Positions 1 to 6,259 of a DNA stretch of 8,780 bases are shown piece by piece. The DNA is taken from positions 1 to 8,780 of the forward strand of contig MGLY01000080.1 in NCBI GenBank assembly GCA_001794935.1. The letters are read 5' to 3'. The notes under the pieces are model-generated. The model did not search any database. It had not been told where the DNA came from and was given only the letters and a program-made list of their open reading frames with translations. Made by a program: the position numbers and the translations under genes. The DNA comes from Chlamydiae bacterium RIFCSPHIGHO2_12_FULL_49_9 (GTDB lineage: Bacteria; Chlamydiota; Chlamydiia; Chlamydiales; SM23-39). How positions within the stretch are numbered: the stretch's first letter is position 1; each line of letters starts with the position of its first letter.

Positions 1-451
1 GATCCACCTCATCCAAAATAACGCTTTTCACTGGAGAGATGTGACAATTGGCGGCGCAAGGCTTTGGGACACTCCCGAATACTCGTTTCAAGAGTTCATC
101 GAGTTTCGAGAAAATCCGAGAGCGAAAACTTACGATTCGGAAGAGATCATTCAAGAAGAGCTCTCTCAAAAGCTCTTTGATCGAGAGTTAGAAAGGATCA
201 AAATGAGTCTTGCTCTTTTGAGTCCCGAGGCCAAATTGCGCATCGCGATGACCCACTATCCTCCAATTGGCGCCGACATGCAGCGCTCAAGGGCCTCTCA
301 AATTTTAGAAGATCATAAGATCGACATCTGCGTTTTCGGCCACCTTCACAACATCAAAGCGGGCGTCTCCCTTTTTGGAGAGGCGCGGGGAGTGCGCTAT
401 GTTCTCACCTCTTGCGACTATATCCGGTTTCAGCCCATCGCAATCGTATGA
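1..451 (+). CDS. Calcineurin-like metallophosphoesterase, C-terminal part (5' end outside window)
   Basis: The reading frame is open from base 2 and has no stop before TGA at 449-451, so about 149 residues of the C-terminal part are visible and the start lies upstream. Two late motifs of the calcineurin-like phosphoesterase fold are clear: MTHYPPIG (the motif whose His binds metal) and CVFGHLHN (the GHxH motif), each preceded by a hydrophobic strand. The earlier D-x-H, GD and GNH(D/E) motifs would lie outside the window. The segment GGARLWDTPEYSF is also typical of the fold, in which a strand leads into the substrate pocket. Family members hydrolyse phosphomonoesters or phosphodiesters with two metal ions, and the substrate cannot be deduced here. 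No signal peptide can be judged. The TGA overlaps the ATG of the next gene (ATGA, 448-451), so it is probably the upstream member of the same operon. The family call is firm; the exact function is unknown. Confidence 0.85.
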   Translation, partial: IHLIQNNAFHWRDVTIGGARLWDTPEYSFQEFIEFRENPRAKTYDSEEIIQEELSQKLFDRELERIKMSLALLSPEAKLRIAMTHYPPIGADMQRSRASQILEDHKIDICVFGHLHNIKAGVSLFGEARGVRYVLTSCDYIRFQPIAIV

Positions 452-912
452 AAAAAAGACCTTTTGTCCTCCTTGAGGTTCTGCTCGCCCTTTTCCTCGT
501 CATGATCGCGATCATTCCTCTTGTGCGGCAGCCCTTTATGCTCTACCGCTCAGAGATCCTTTTACTTGAAGAAATGGAAAGAGAACGGCTTGCCGACTGG
601 ACTTTTTCCGAAATCCGCGAGCAGTTCTTGAAAGGGCAAATCCCCTGGAAAAAACTCCCCGCCAAAGGAGAAATATCGTCCCCATTCTCCCTTCCAAAAG
701 GATCCATTCATCTTCCGGGCTTAGCTTCTAAAGAAGTGGAGCGGAGTTTCACTCTCCGCTGCATTGGAGAAAAGAAGGGAACTCAGGGAGAAACATACCG
801 CTCGCTCAACATCGCAATTGAGTTCAATCCGGCTCTGAACAAAAAGAAAAAAAAATACACCTTTCGACTGCTTGTGCAAAAAATGGAAATCGGGCATGAA
901 ACAAAGGTATGA
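448..912 (+). CDS. Small prepilin-like protein, probable type II secretion minor pseudopilin (GspI-like)
   Basis: A protein of 154 residues. The start is ATG at 448, which gives a four-base basic leader and the ATGA overlap with the preceding gene; an in-frame ATG at 412 would only add residues from inside that gene. MKKRPFVLLEVLLALF has the type IV prepilin layout: a short positive leader, then a hydrophobic helix (about residues 6-27) with Glu at +5 (E10). The residue before the expected cleavage point is Pro5 instead of Gly. The rest is a soluble region with alternating charged and hydrophobic segments and a basic stretch KKKKK at 132-136. Size and position ahead of a GspJ-like gene suggest a GspI-type minor pseudopilin, which would sit at the tip of the periplasmic pseudopilus. 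I see no GspI-specific motif beyond the N-terminus, so the subclass is inference. No Shine-Dalgarno sequence is visible, so translation probably depends on coupling. A run of nine A (847-855) is a possible slippage site. Confidence 0.72.
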   Translation: MKKRPFVLLEVLLALFLVMIAIIPLVRQPFMLYRSEILLLEEMERERLADWTFSEIREQFLKGQIPWKKLPAKGEISSPFSLPKGSIHLPGLASKEVERSFTLRCIGEKKGTQGETYRSLNIAIEFNPALNKKKKKYTFRLLVQKMEIGHETKV

Positions 913-2762
913 CCCATTCTGATCATTCGTTTCATCCCCATGTCCCGGCAACCGAACGCGTACGCGAATTTACTTTTCGGGCAAGCGCACTCGGTCTCAT
1001 CTTTGGCTTTTTCTTCGCAGTGGCGAATGCTTACCTGGCTCTCAAAATCGGCACTACCGTATCAGCCTCCATTCCGGCAGCCATCCTCTCGATGGCGCTC
1101 CTTCGCCTCCTCTTTAAAAAAGCGACGATTTTAGAAAATAACATCGTTCAAACAATCGCAACTGTCGGGGAAGGACTCGCTGCGGGCGTTGTCTTCACCA
1201 TCCCGGCTCTCATTCTTCTCGGAGACACCCCTTCGATTGGAAAAATTTTTCTCCTCTCCTCTTTAGGCGGCATCCTCGGCATTTTGTTCATGATTCCGAT
1301 GAGAAGATTCATCATTGTGGAAGAGCATAAAAAGCTTCCTTTCCCGGAGGGAACTGCGTGTGCAGAGATTTTAAAAGCGGGAGAAAAGAGCGGAAAATCG
1401 GCGATCATGGCCTCCTGGGGCGTTTTGACGGCAGCCCTCTACAAAGTGGGTTCAGGCGCCCTCTTTTTTTGGAAAGAAGCCCCAAGCTGGAATTTTCCTT
1501 TCCTACAAAAAGCGACCTTTAGCGTCGATGCGACGCCCGCTCTTCTCGGCGTCGGCTACATCATTGGCCCGAGAATCGCAGGCCTCATGTTCGCAGGCGG
1601 CGCTTTTGCCTGGTGGGGGCTCATTCCCCTCATCGTGATTTTTGGCCAGGGAATGTCTATTATTTACCCGTCTGAAATTCCAATCAGAGAAATGTCGGCA
1701 GACGATATCTGGAGCAACTATGTGAGATATATCGGGGCCGGCGCTCTTGCCTTTGGCGGGCTGATGAGCCTTGTGAAAATCGCGCCGCTTCTTTATCGCA
1801 CAATCCACGTCAGCGTCAAAGAGCTGACAAGAGCTTTCCACACGGGCGAACAGCAGAAAAGAACAGAAAAAGACATTTCAATGGCATGGCTTCTCATTGG
1901 ATCTTTTGCCATCATTTTGTTTCTCTGGCTGATCCCCACTTTCGAGATGAACCTGCTCACCATTCTCCTCTTAACGGTTCTTGGCTTCTTTTTTGTCGCA
2001 GTCACCTCGCTTACAGTGGGCCTTGTCGGCTCTACATCCAATCCTGTCTCGGGAATGACGATCACAACGCTTCTCATCACCTGCATCATTTTCTCTCTTC
2101 TGGGCTGGACGGATCGGGTCTATCTCATCTCGGCGATGTCGATGGGCTGCGTCGCTTGCTGCGCAATCACGATGGCAGGGACAACCGCTCAAGATTTAAA
2201 AGCGGGCTACATCCTCGGCTCTACTCCCAAATCCCAGCAAGTTGCAGAAATCATCGGGGTCATCATCCCATCGCTTGCTCTCGGATATACAATTTATATC
2301 CTCAATCAAGCCTACGGGATCGGCTCAAAAGAGCTGCCGGCTCCTCAAGCAACGCTCATGTCGATGATCGTCAAAGGGGTTATTTCCGGCGGACTTCCCT
2401 ACGGGCTTGTCGGAATTGGAATTGTGATCGGCCTTGTGATGGCGCTCTTACACGTTCCGATCCTTCCCTTTGCGTTAGGACTTTATTTGCCACTATCCCT
2501 CACCACTGCTACAATGATCGGTTCAATAGCCAGGGCTTATGTCAACCGAAAATCGGATCGCGAACTTGTCCAGGAGAAGGGCGTCCTTCTCGCATCGGGG
2601 CTCATCGGAGGCGACGCATGCATAGGCATTGTCATTGCGCTGCTTGCCCTAAGCGGAGCGATCCCTGTCGACGCGCCGAGCTATCTTCCCGACTGGACGA
2701 GCCTGGCTCTCTTTATCGCCCTCGGAGCCGGAGTCGCTCTCTTCGCTTCCCGCTCAAAATAA
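909..2762 (+). CDS. OPT-family oligopeptide (or metal-chelate) transporter
   Basis: A 617-residue protein with about 14-16 hydrophobic segments, within the usual bacterial length for the OPT (oligopeptide transporter) family. Family signatures seen in order: ANAYLALKIGTTVSASIPAA (about 39-58); ENNIVQTIATVGEGLAAG (76-93); KLPFPEGTACAEILKAGE (142-159); VGLVGSTSNPVSGMTI (370-385); GTTAQDLKAGYILGSTPKSQQ (424-444); and GLIGGDACIGI (564-574) near the C-terminus. OPT proteins are inner-membrane secondary transporters that take up oligopeptides or metal-siderophore/nicotianamine-type chelates, driven by protons. Substrate cannot be assigned from sequence. An intracellular bacterium could use it for peptide or metal uptake, but that is inference. 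The ATG overlaps the stop of the upstream prepilin-like gene (ATGA, 909-912), and its own TAA overlaps the next gene. A purine-rich AAAGG (903-907) is too close to the start to be a good ribosome site. It is the only obvious transporter in an otherwise secretion-like operon. No broken motif or frameshift is visible. Confidence 0.93.
   Translation: MTHSDHSFHPHVPATERVREFTFRASALGLIFGFFFAVANAYLALKIGTTVSASIPAAILSMALLRLLFKKATILENNIVQTIATVGEGLAAGVVFTIPALILLGDTPSIGKIFLLSSLGGILGILFMIPMRRFIIVEEHKKLPFPEGTACAEILKAGEKSGKSAIMASWGVLTAALYKVGSGALFFWKEAPSWNFPFLQKATFSVDATPALLGVGYIIGPRIAGLMFAGGAFAWWGLIPLIVIFGQGMSIIYPSEIPIREMSADDIWSNYVRYIGAGALAFGGLMSLVKIAPLLYRTIHVSVKELTRAFHTGEQQKRTEKDISMAWLLIGSFAIILFLWLIPTFEMNLLTILLLTVLGFFFVAVTSLTVGLVGSTSNPVSGMTITTLLITCIIFSLLGWTDRVYLISAMSMGCVACCAITMAGTTAQDLKAGYILGSTPKSQQVAEIIGVIIPSLALGYTIYILNQAYGIGSKELPAPQATLMSMIVKGVISGGLPYGLVGIGIVIGLVMALLHVPILPFALGLYLPLSLTTATMIGSIARAYVNRKSDRELVQEKGVLLASGLIGGDACIGIVIALLALSGAIPVDAPSYLPDWTSLALFIALGAGVALFASRSK
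2759..2762 (+). other. ATAA stop/start overlap (probable AUA initiation codon)
   Basis: The OPT stop codon TAA (2760-2762) shares two bases with an in-frame ATA at 2759-2761. Continuing from the ATA gives Lys-Arg-Pro-Ile-Val-Leu-Leu-Glu, matching Met-Lys-Lys-Arg-Pro-Phe-Val-Leu-Leu-Glu at the other pseudopilin-like gene, whose start is a normal ATG in an ATGA overlap. A single G-to-A change in an ancestral ATGA would keep the stop (TGA to TAA) and turn the start into ATA. Use of ATA as a start is inferred, not shown. Confidence 0.5.
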
Positions 2763-3409
2763 AAAGGCCCATTGTCCTCTTGGAGATCCTGATCGCTTTG
2801 AGTCTCACAGCGCTTCTTCTCACAATGCTTTTCTCATTTCTCGTCGATAGTGCAAAAATCAAAGCAAAACTCGACCCGGTCCGATCTGAAATCTTATCCC
2901 GCGAGCAGCTTCAAACGCGCCTGCAAGGCCTCTTTTCTTCGCTCGGCAAAGAGGGAGGCTCTTTCTATACCCGGATCTTTCCCGATGAGGCCGGAAAAAG
3001 CCTCCTTGCCATCTTTGACAATGGGGTCGATCCCGATCCTTTATTTAGCGGCTCCACTCTTGGCAAAATCTATCTCGACAAAGAGAGCAATTTGTCTTTA
3101 GCTCTTTGGCCCGAAGAGAAAGGGGAAAATCTTCCCTGGAGAAAAGAGATCCTTTTGACAAACGTTTCCCATTTTGAATTTGAGTTTCTTGCAAAAAAAT
3201 CTCCCGCTTCCGCTCCCATGGCAAAAAAGGAAAAAACAAAGCCGATTAACCCAAATCTCGAGTGGAGGACCGACTGGCCAAAATCTCTCTCCGGCATCCC
3301 CGCAATGATTAGACTCCGCGTGGACAGAAAAAAAGATCCCTCTCTCTTATTCGCTTTCCACATCCCCACAATCGAGCCTTTCATCACTTACCAGGAGGGC
3401 GTTCGATGA
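2759..3409 (+). CDS. gspJ: GspJ-like type II secretion pseudopilin, probable AUA start
   Basis: About 216 residues. The N-terminus KRPIVLLEILIALSLTALLL is a prepilin leader plus hydrophobic helix with Glu at +5, almost the same as the prepilin-like protein encoded at 448. The C-terminal part has the GspJ pattern: short beta segments (GKIYLDKE, LSLALWPEE), then LLTNVSHFEFEFL, then a tryptophan-containing stretch (LEWRTDWPKSLSGIPAMIRLRV, about residues 161-182). GspJ is a minor pseudopilin forming the pseudopilus tip with GspI and GspK. The frame has no ATG, GTG or TTG near the leader. The best start is ATA at 2759, overlapping the OPT stop TAA (2760-2762) with the same geometry as the ATGA junctions elsewhere in the operon. 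Alternatives are CTG at 2693 (22-residue leader) or ATG at 2618 (47-residue Arg/Cys-rich leader), both inside the OPT gene. No Shine-Dalgarno sequence lies at the right distance (GGAG at 2730-2733 is about 25 bases off). The family call is good, the start less certain. Confidence 0.7.
   Translation: MKRPIVLLEILIALSLTALLLTMLFSFLVDSAKIKAKLDPVRSEILSREQLQTRLQGLFSSLGKEGGSFYTRIFPDEAGKSLLAIFDNGVDPDPLFSGSTLGKIYLDKESNLSLALWPEEKGENLPWRKEILLTNVSHFEFEFLAKKSPASAPMAKKEKTKPINPNLEWRTDWPKSLSGIPAMIRLRVDRKKDPSLLFAFHIPTIEPFITYQEGVR
3393..3398 (+). promoter_or_regulatory. Strong Shine-Dalgarno sequence for the gene at 3406
   Basis: AGGAGG lies seven bases before the ATG at 3406, inside the last codons of gspJ. 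It is the only near-consensus ribosome binding site among the overlapping junctions of the + strand operon, and it fixes the start of the following gene. That gene may therefore be translated more strongly or more independently than the others. Confidence 0.8.
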
Positions 3410-4266
3410 ATCTTTTGGGACTCGTTTTTGCGCTCCTCCTCATCCTCTCCTACGGTTTTTTTTCCGCTTGGGAAAAACACACGGGGCTCTATCGCTTGCA
3501 GAGCACTTATCTCGGGCATGAAAAAGCCTCTCGCACCCTCTTCAACCGCTACCAAAGCGAAATCTATCGGCGCCTCCGTTCAGAGAAAAAACCCTCGCCC
3601 CCAAAAAGCCAAAACAAGAAAAGATCCCCCGATAAAAAAAGACATCTCAATCCCGATTGCGCCAAATTCAGCCTCGAGCCCCTCCTCAATGAAGGAAGAG
3701 AGTCCCACCCTTTTCTCTATGAAATAATCGCCAAGATGCTGCGCCTCTTTTACTTAAAACCTCTTTTAGAAAACCGCCCCCGCTCCGAATACCGCCTTCT
3801 CGATCAGATCCTCGCCTCTGCGAAAATAGCTCAGCAAAAGGGGGTATTTGCCCTTGAAAAGCTCGAGCTGAAAGATTCTCAGCTTGTCTATTATAAGATG
3901 CTCAAAGGGACAAAAGAGTGGAATGTGGAGAAAGGGATCGGATATCCGTCTTTGCTCGACTATCTGAAAATGGAAAAGGAAGAGAAAAAAATCTGTCTTT
4001 TCCACGCCCATCCGGATCTCATCGCCGTTCTTTTTAACTTTAAGGCAGCAGATAAAATCTTTGCCAAAATCCAGGAAGAAAAAACACTTTCAAAAGAGAC
4101 CCTGGAAAGGCTCTGCAGCGAAGCGCACCTCATCGGTCTCGATCCAGCCCTCTTTGAAATGATCCATATGAGCTCTCCGACTCACGACCCGCCGCTGAAA
4201 AAGACCTTTGTCGCAGAAGATAAGGCCTCTCAAGTCTTTCTAAAGAAAAGCCTCTACATGCGTTAA
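3406..4266 (+). CDS. Membrane-anchored protein of unknown function, last gene of the pseudopilin operon
   Basis: A 286-residue protein with ATG at 3406, a consensus ribosome site, and an ATGA overlap with gspJ. One N-terminal hydrophobic segment (about residues 2-20, LLGLVFALLLILSYGFF) would anchor it in the inner membrane or serve as a signal peptide. There is no +5 Glu prepilin motif. Residues 57-83 form a very basic, proline-containing linker (KKPSPPKSQNKKRSPDKKRH). The remaining 200 residues look soluble and mostly helical, with no recognisable enzyme motif; HAHPDL (200-205) is suggestive of nothing specific. By position it could be a GspK-like tip protein, which in other systems also departs from the prepilin consensus, or another secretion-system accessory such as the small hypothetical proteins beside chlamydial gsp genes. 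I cannot decide from sequence. It ends the operon at TAA 4264-4266, five bases upstream of the palindromic element. Confidence 0.8.
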   Translation: MNLLGLVFALLLILSYGFFSAWEKHTGLYRLQSTYLGHEKASRTLFNRYQSEIYRRLRSEKKPSPPKSQNKKRSPDKKRHLNPDCAKFSLEPLLNEGRESHPFLYEIIAKMLRLFYLKPLLENRPRSEYRLLDQILASAKIAQQKGVFALEKLELKDSQLVYYKMLKGTKEWNVEKGIGYPSLLDYLKMEKEEKKICLFHAHPDLIAVLFNFKAADKIFAKIQEEKTLSKETLERLCSEAHLIGLDPALFEMIHMSSPTHDPPLKKTFVAEDKASQVFLKKSLYMR

Positions 4267-4270
4267 ATAA

Positions 4271-4436
4271 AAATAACAGGATCGCCGCTGCCGCATCGGC
4301 AGGATCCCGCGAAATGCGGGGCAGGATCAGAGAAATCAATGTGAAAACCATCCTGCCCTTGGGACAGGGGCCCTAAAAATGTTTCATTTTTGGGGGCCGC
4401 GGATCTTGTATCGGCGCCTTGCCGATCCTGTTATTT
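4271..4436. repeat. Imperfect palindromic element between convergent operons (element 1)
   Basis: The ends are perfect 14-base inverted copies: AAATAACAGGATCG at 4271-4284 and its reverse complement at 4423-4436. Complementarity continues imperfectly inward for about 30 more bases (for example GATCCCGCG at 4303-4311 against the complement of CGCGGATC near 4398-4405). Inside are smaller hairpins: CCCGC-gaaat-GCGGG (4306-4320), a CCTGCCC/GGGACAGG stem (about 4352-4369), and the CCCTAAAAATG stem (4371-4395). The motif CAGGATC occurs three times at 22-23 base spacing (4277, 4300, 4322). No gene is visible in it. The right arm contains the last lysine codon and the TAA stop of the histidine kinase gene. 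Both arms include TA at the same place (TA-ACAGGATCG), which would fit TA-target insertion, but a palindromic TA proves nothing. It could be a MITE-like element, a bidirectional terminator, or both. Confidence 0.7.
4369..4398. terminator. Stem-loop inside element 1, possible part of a bidirectional terminator
   Basis: GGCCCTAAAAATG pairs with CATTTTTGGGGGCC around a TTT loop, with one G-T wobble and one bulged G. It lies between the two converging stop codons (4266 on +, 4431 on -). No U-run follows this inner stem directly. The outer 14-base stem of element 1, read on the minus strand, is followed by TTATTTTTATTTAA, which would suit termination of the kinase transcript. The function is inferred from position and shape only. 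Confidence 0.4.
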
Positions 4437-6212
4437 CTTCTCTTCTCCGGAACTCTTTAAGGGAAAGTAAAGGGAGAACATGCTCCCTTGCCCAAGCTGG
4501 GACGATACACCAACTCTTCCGCTGTGTTTTTCCACAATCGTCTTCACGATTGAAAGACCAAGGCCTGCCCCTCCCGATTTTCTCGAGCGCGCCTTATCGA
4601 CCGTGTAAAACCGGTTGAAAATATGGGGAAGGTCTCCCTCCGGAATTCCGATTCCCTTATCTTTTACATTGAGAGCGACCTCTTTATCATGCTGGCGGAT
4701 TTCGATCTCGATTTGGGCCGGATTCGAAGAATATTTCACCGAATTTTCAAGCAAGTTCATGATCGCAAGATCAACCAGATCGCTATCTGCTTTGACAAGC
4801 GCTTTGGGAAGCTCGCTCACCAAACTCACCTTCGCTTGAGGATGGGCGGCTAAGAGAAGATGTTTGCAGTGCTCTGCCAATGAGACGATGTCTGCCGTCC
4901 GAAAACTCTGCTCCGAGACATTTTCAATATCTGCCAAAGTGAGAAGGCTTTTGACGAGCTTATCGAGCCTTCCCGAAGTTCGAACGATCTTTTCCGTGAT
5001 GTCGTGTAAAAGCTCTTTAGATGGATTTTTCAAATCTTGGAGAGTTTCCGCAAATCCCCGGATGATCGTGATCGGCGTTCTGAGCTCATGGGAGGCATTC
5101 GCAATGAAATCTTTCCCCATCTCAACGATCTTATAATCTGATGTTTTGTCCTGCAGAACCAAAATGGCTCCGCTCTGACGGGCAAGCGGGGCTGCAACAA
5201 GGCGAAGATAGGTCTTCCCCTTCTCTTGAAGCGCCCATGTTTGAGCGGTGGGCTCAGAGGTCTGAAGCGCCTGAAGCACAAGCTCATGGCACTTTTTAGA
5301 AAGCTCTCCTCCCCAGCCCTGAATCTGATCCAAAGTGCGCCCGATCATCTCTTGGTGCGTAACGCCGAGCATCCGGCAACCAACCTGGTTGGCAAAGGTC
5401 ACTCTTCCACTCGCATCCACCGCAACAATCCCTTCGCTTAAAGACTCCAAAATTCCTTCGGTCTCTTTTCTTTGCTGCATCAGATTTTCGATCTGCTTTT
5501 GGATTCGCATTGTCAGCGAATTGAGAGTAAAAGCGAGCTTATTGAACTCATCTCCCGGGATCATCTGACCTAAAGAGATCGCAGGCAAATATTCCTCTCT
5601 TCCTTCCTGGTAGGGCAAAATCGCATCGATGATCTGCTGGATGGGGCGGCTGAGCCTATGGATGATCGCCCAAGTCATCACGCTATAGAGCATCAAGATA
5701 AAAGACCCCAAAAGCAAGAATCCCACTTCGAAATCGATCGTCAATTTGCGGATCTCGTGATAGGGGAAGCCCGTCCTTAAGATATATTTTTGCTCGTGCG
5801 CCTCAAAAGAAAGAGCGACATAAGCAAAAGCCTCGTGAGGCTCTACCGTATACCCCTCGCTGTAGCCGGCGCCTGTCTCCAAAGCCTGTTCGATCTCCGG
5901 GTGGGGTTCTTCATAAAAGTAGCCTCTAGCCTTCTTCAAGCTGGGCAGATGGGAGTCGTAAAGGAGCTTCCCTTCCGCTGAAATCAGGCTGATCCTTTGG
6001 AAAATGAACTCCTCTTCAGTCTCCAAAATGGAGAGCATGGAAGAGAAATCGGGGGCTGTTTCCAAAAGAGAGATGAATTGCCTCGCCCGATTTTCGAGCG
6101 ATTTGCTCATGATATTGCCGACCGTTTTTTCGACAAACGGGAAGAGAAACGCGATAAAAACCAAAAATAGGACGATGTCGCTAAGAAGAATTTTTCTTCT
6201 AAAACTGAGCAT
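4431..6212 (-). CDS. Membrane sensor histidine kinase, PhoR/WalK type (HAMP-PAS-HisKA-HATPase)
   Basis: A 593-residue kinase counted from ATG at 6212-6210 (MLSFRRKILLSDIVLFLV). Upstream codons stay open to 6359 but come from the palindromic element, so the longer version is rejected. Architecture: transmembrane helix 1 (about 9-27); periplasmic sensor region (28-163) with the PhoR-like segment ISAEGKLLYDS (77-87); transmembrane helix 2 (164-185); HAMP linker (186-245); PAS domain (about 250-355, ILESLSEGIVAVDASGRV); HisKA with phosphoacceptor His375 in ASHELRTP (373-380); and an HATPase with N box NLLENSVKYS (486-495, Asn490), G1 box DKGIGIP (518-524, Asp518), F box FNRFYTVDKA (532-541) and G2 box GGAGLGLS (547-554). 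All key residues are present, so it should autophosphorylate and pass phosphate to a response regulator, probably a transcription factor. No regulator is encoded in the window, so it is an orphan here or paired elsewhere. No good Shine-Dalgarno sequence is visible (AAAG eight bases before ATG). Confidence 0.93.
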   Translation of the reverse strand: MLSFRRKILLSDIVLFLVFIAFLFPFVEKTVGNIMSKSLENRARQFISLLETAPDFSSMLSILETEEEFIFQRISLISAEGKLLYDSHLPSLKKARGYFYEEPHPEIEQALETGAGYSEGYTVEPHEAFAYVALSFEAHEQKYILRTGFPYHEIRKLTIDFEVGFLLLGSFILMLYSVMTWAIIHRLSRPIQQIIDAILPYQEGREEYLPAISLGQMIPGDEFNKLAFTLNSLTMRIQKQIENLMQQRKETEGILESLSEGIVAVDASGRVTFANQVGCRMLGVTHQEMIGRTLDQIQGWGGELSKKCHELVLQALQTSEPTAQTWALQEKGKTYLRLVAAPLARQSGAILVLQDKTSDYKIVEMGKDFIANASHELRTPITIIRGFAETLQDLKNPSKELLHDITEKIVRTSGRLDKLVKSLLTLADIENVSEQSFRTADIVSLAEHCKHLLLAAHPQAKVSLVSELPKALVKADSDLVDLAIMNLLENSVKYSSNPAQIEIEIRQHDKEVALNVKDKGIGIPEGDLPHIFNRFYTVDKARSRKSGGAGLGLSIVKTIVEKHSGRVGVSSQLGQGSMFSLYFPLKSSGEEKK

Positions 6213-6259
6213 AATGAGTACTTTATGAAAGCCAGACGAGAATAACCGCTCAGCCCCTA

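Noticed and set aside
41..43. GTG as the start of the first gene
   Set aside because: The frame is open from base 2 and the missing N-terminal motifs of the phosphoesterase fold must lie upstream, so the GTG is internal.
1886..2758. Long open frame continuous with gspJ inside the OPT gene
   Set aside because: The upstream part is the +1 shadow of OPT codons (Arg/Cys/His-rich, no domain), with OPT strongly supported in the other frame. Only the part from about 2759 onwards is pseudopilin.
4277..4328. Three CAGGATC copies at 22-23 base spacing as a possible CRISPR or iteron array
   Set aside because: The repeats are only 7-9 bases, the number is three, the spacers are part of a hairpin, and no cas or replication gene is near. 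Treated as internal structure of the palindromic element.
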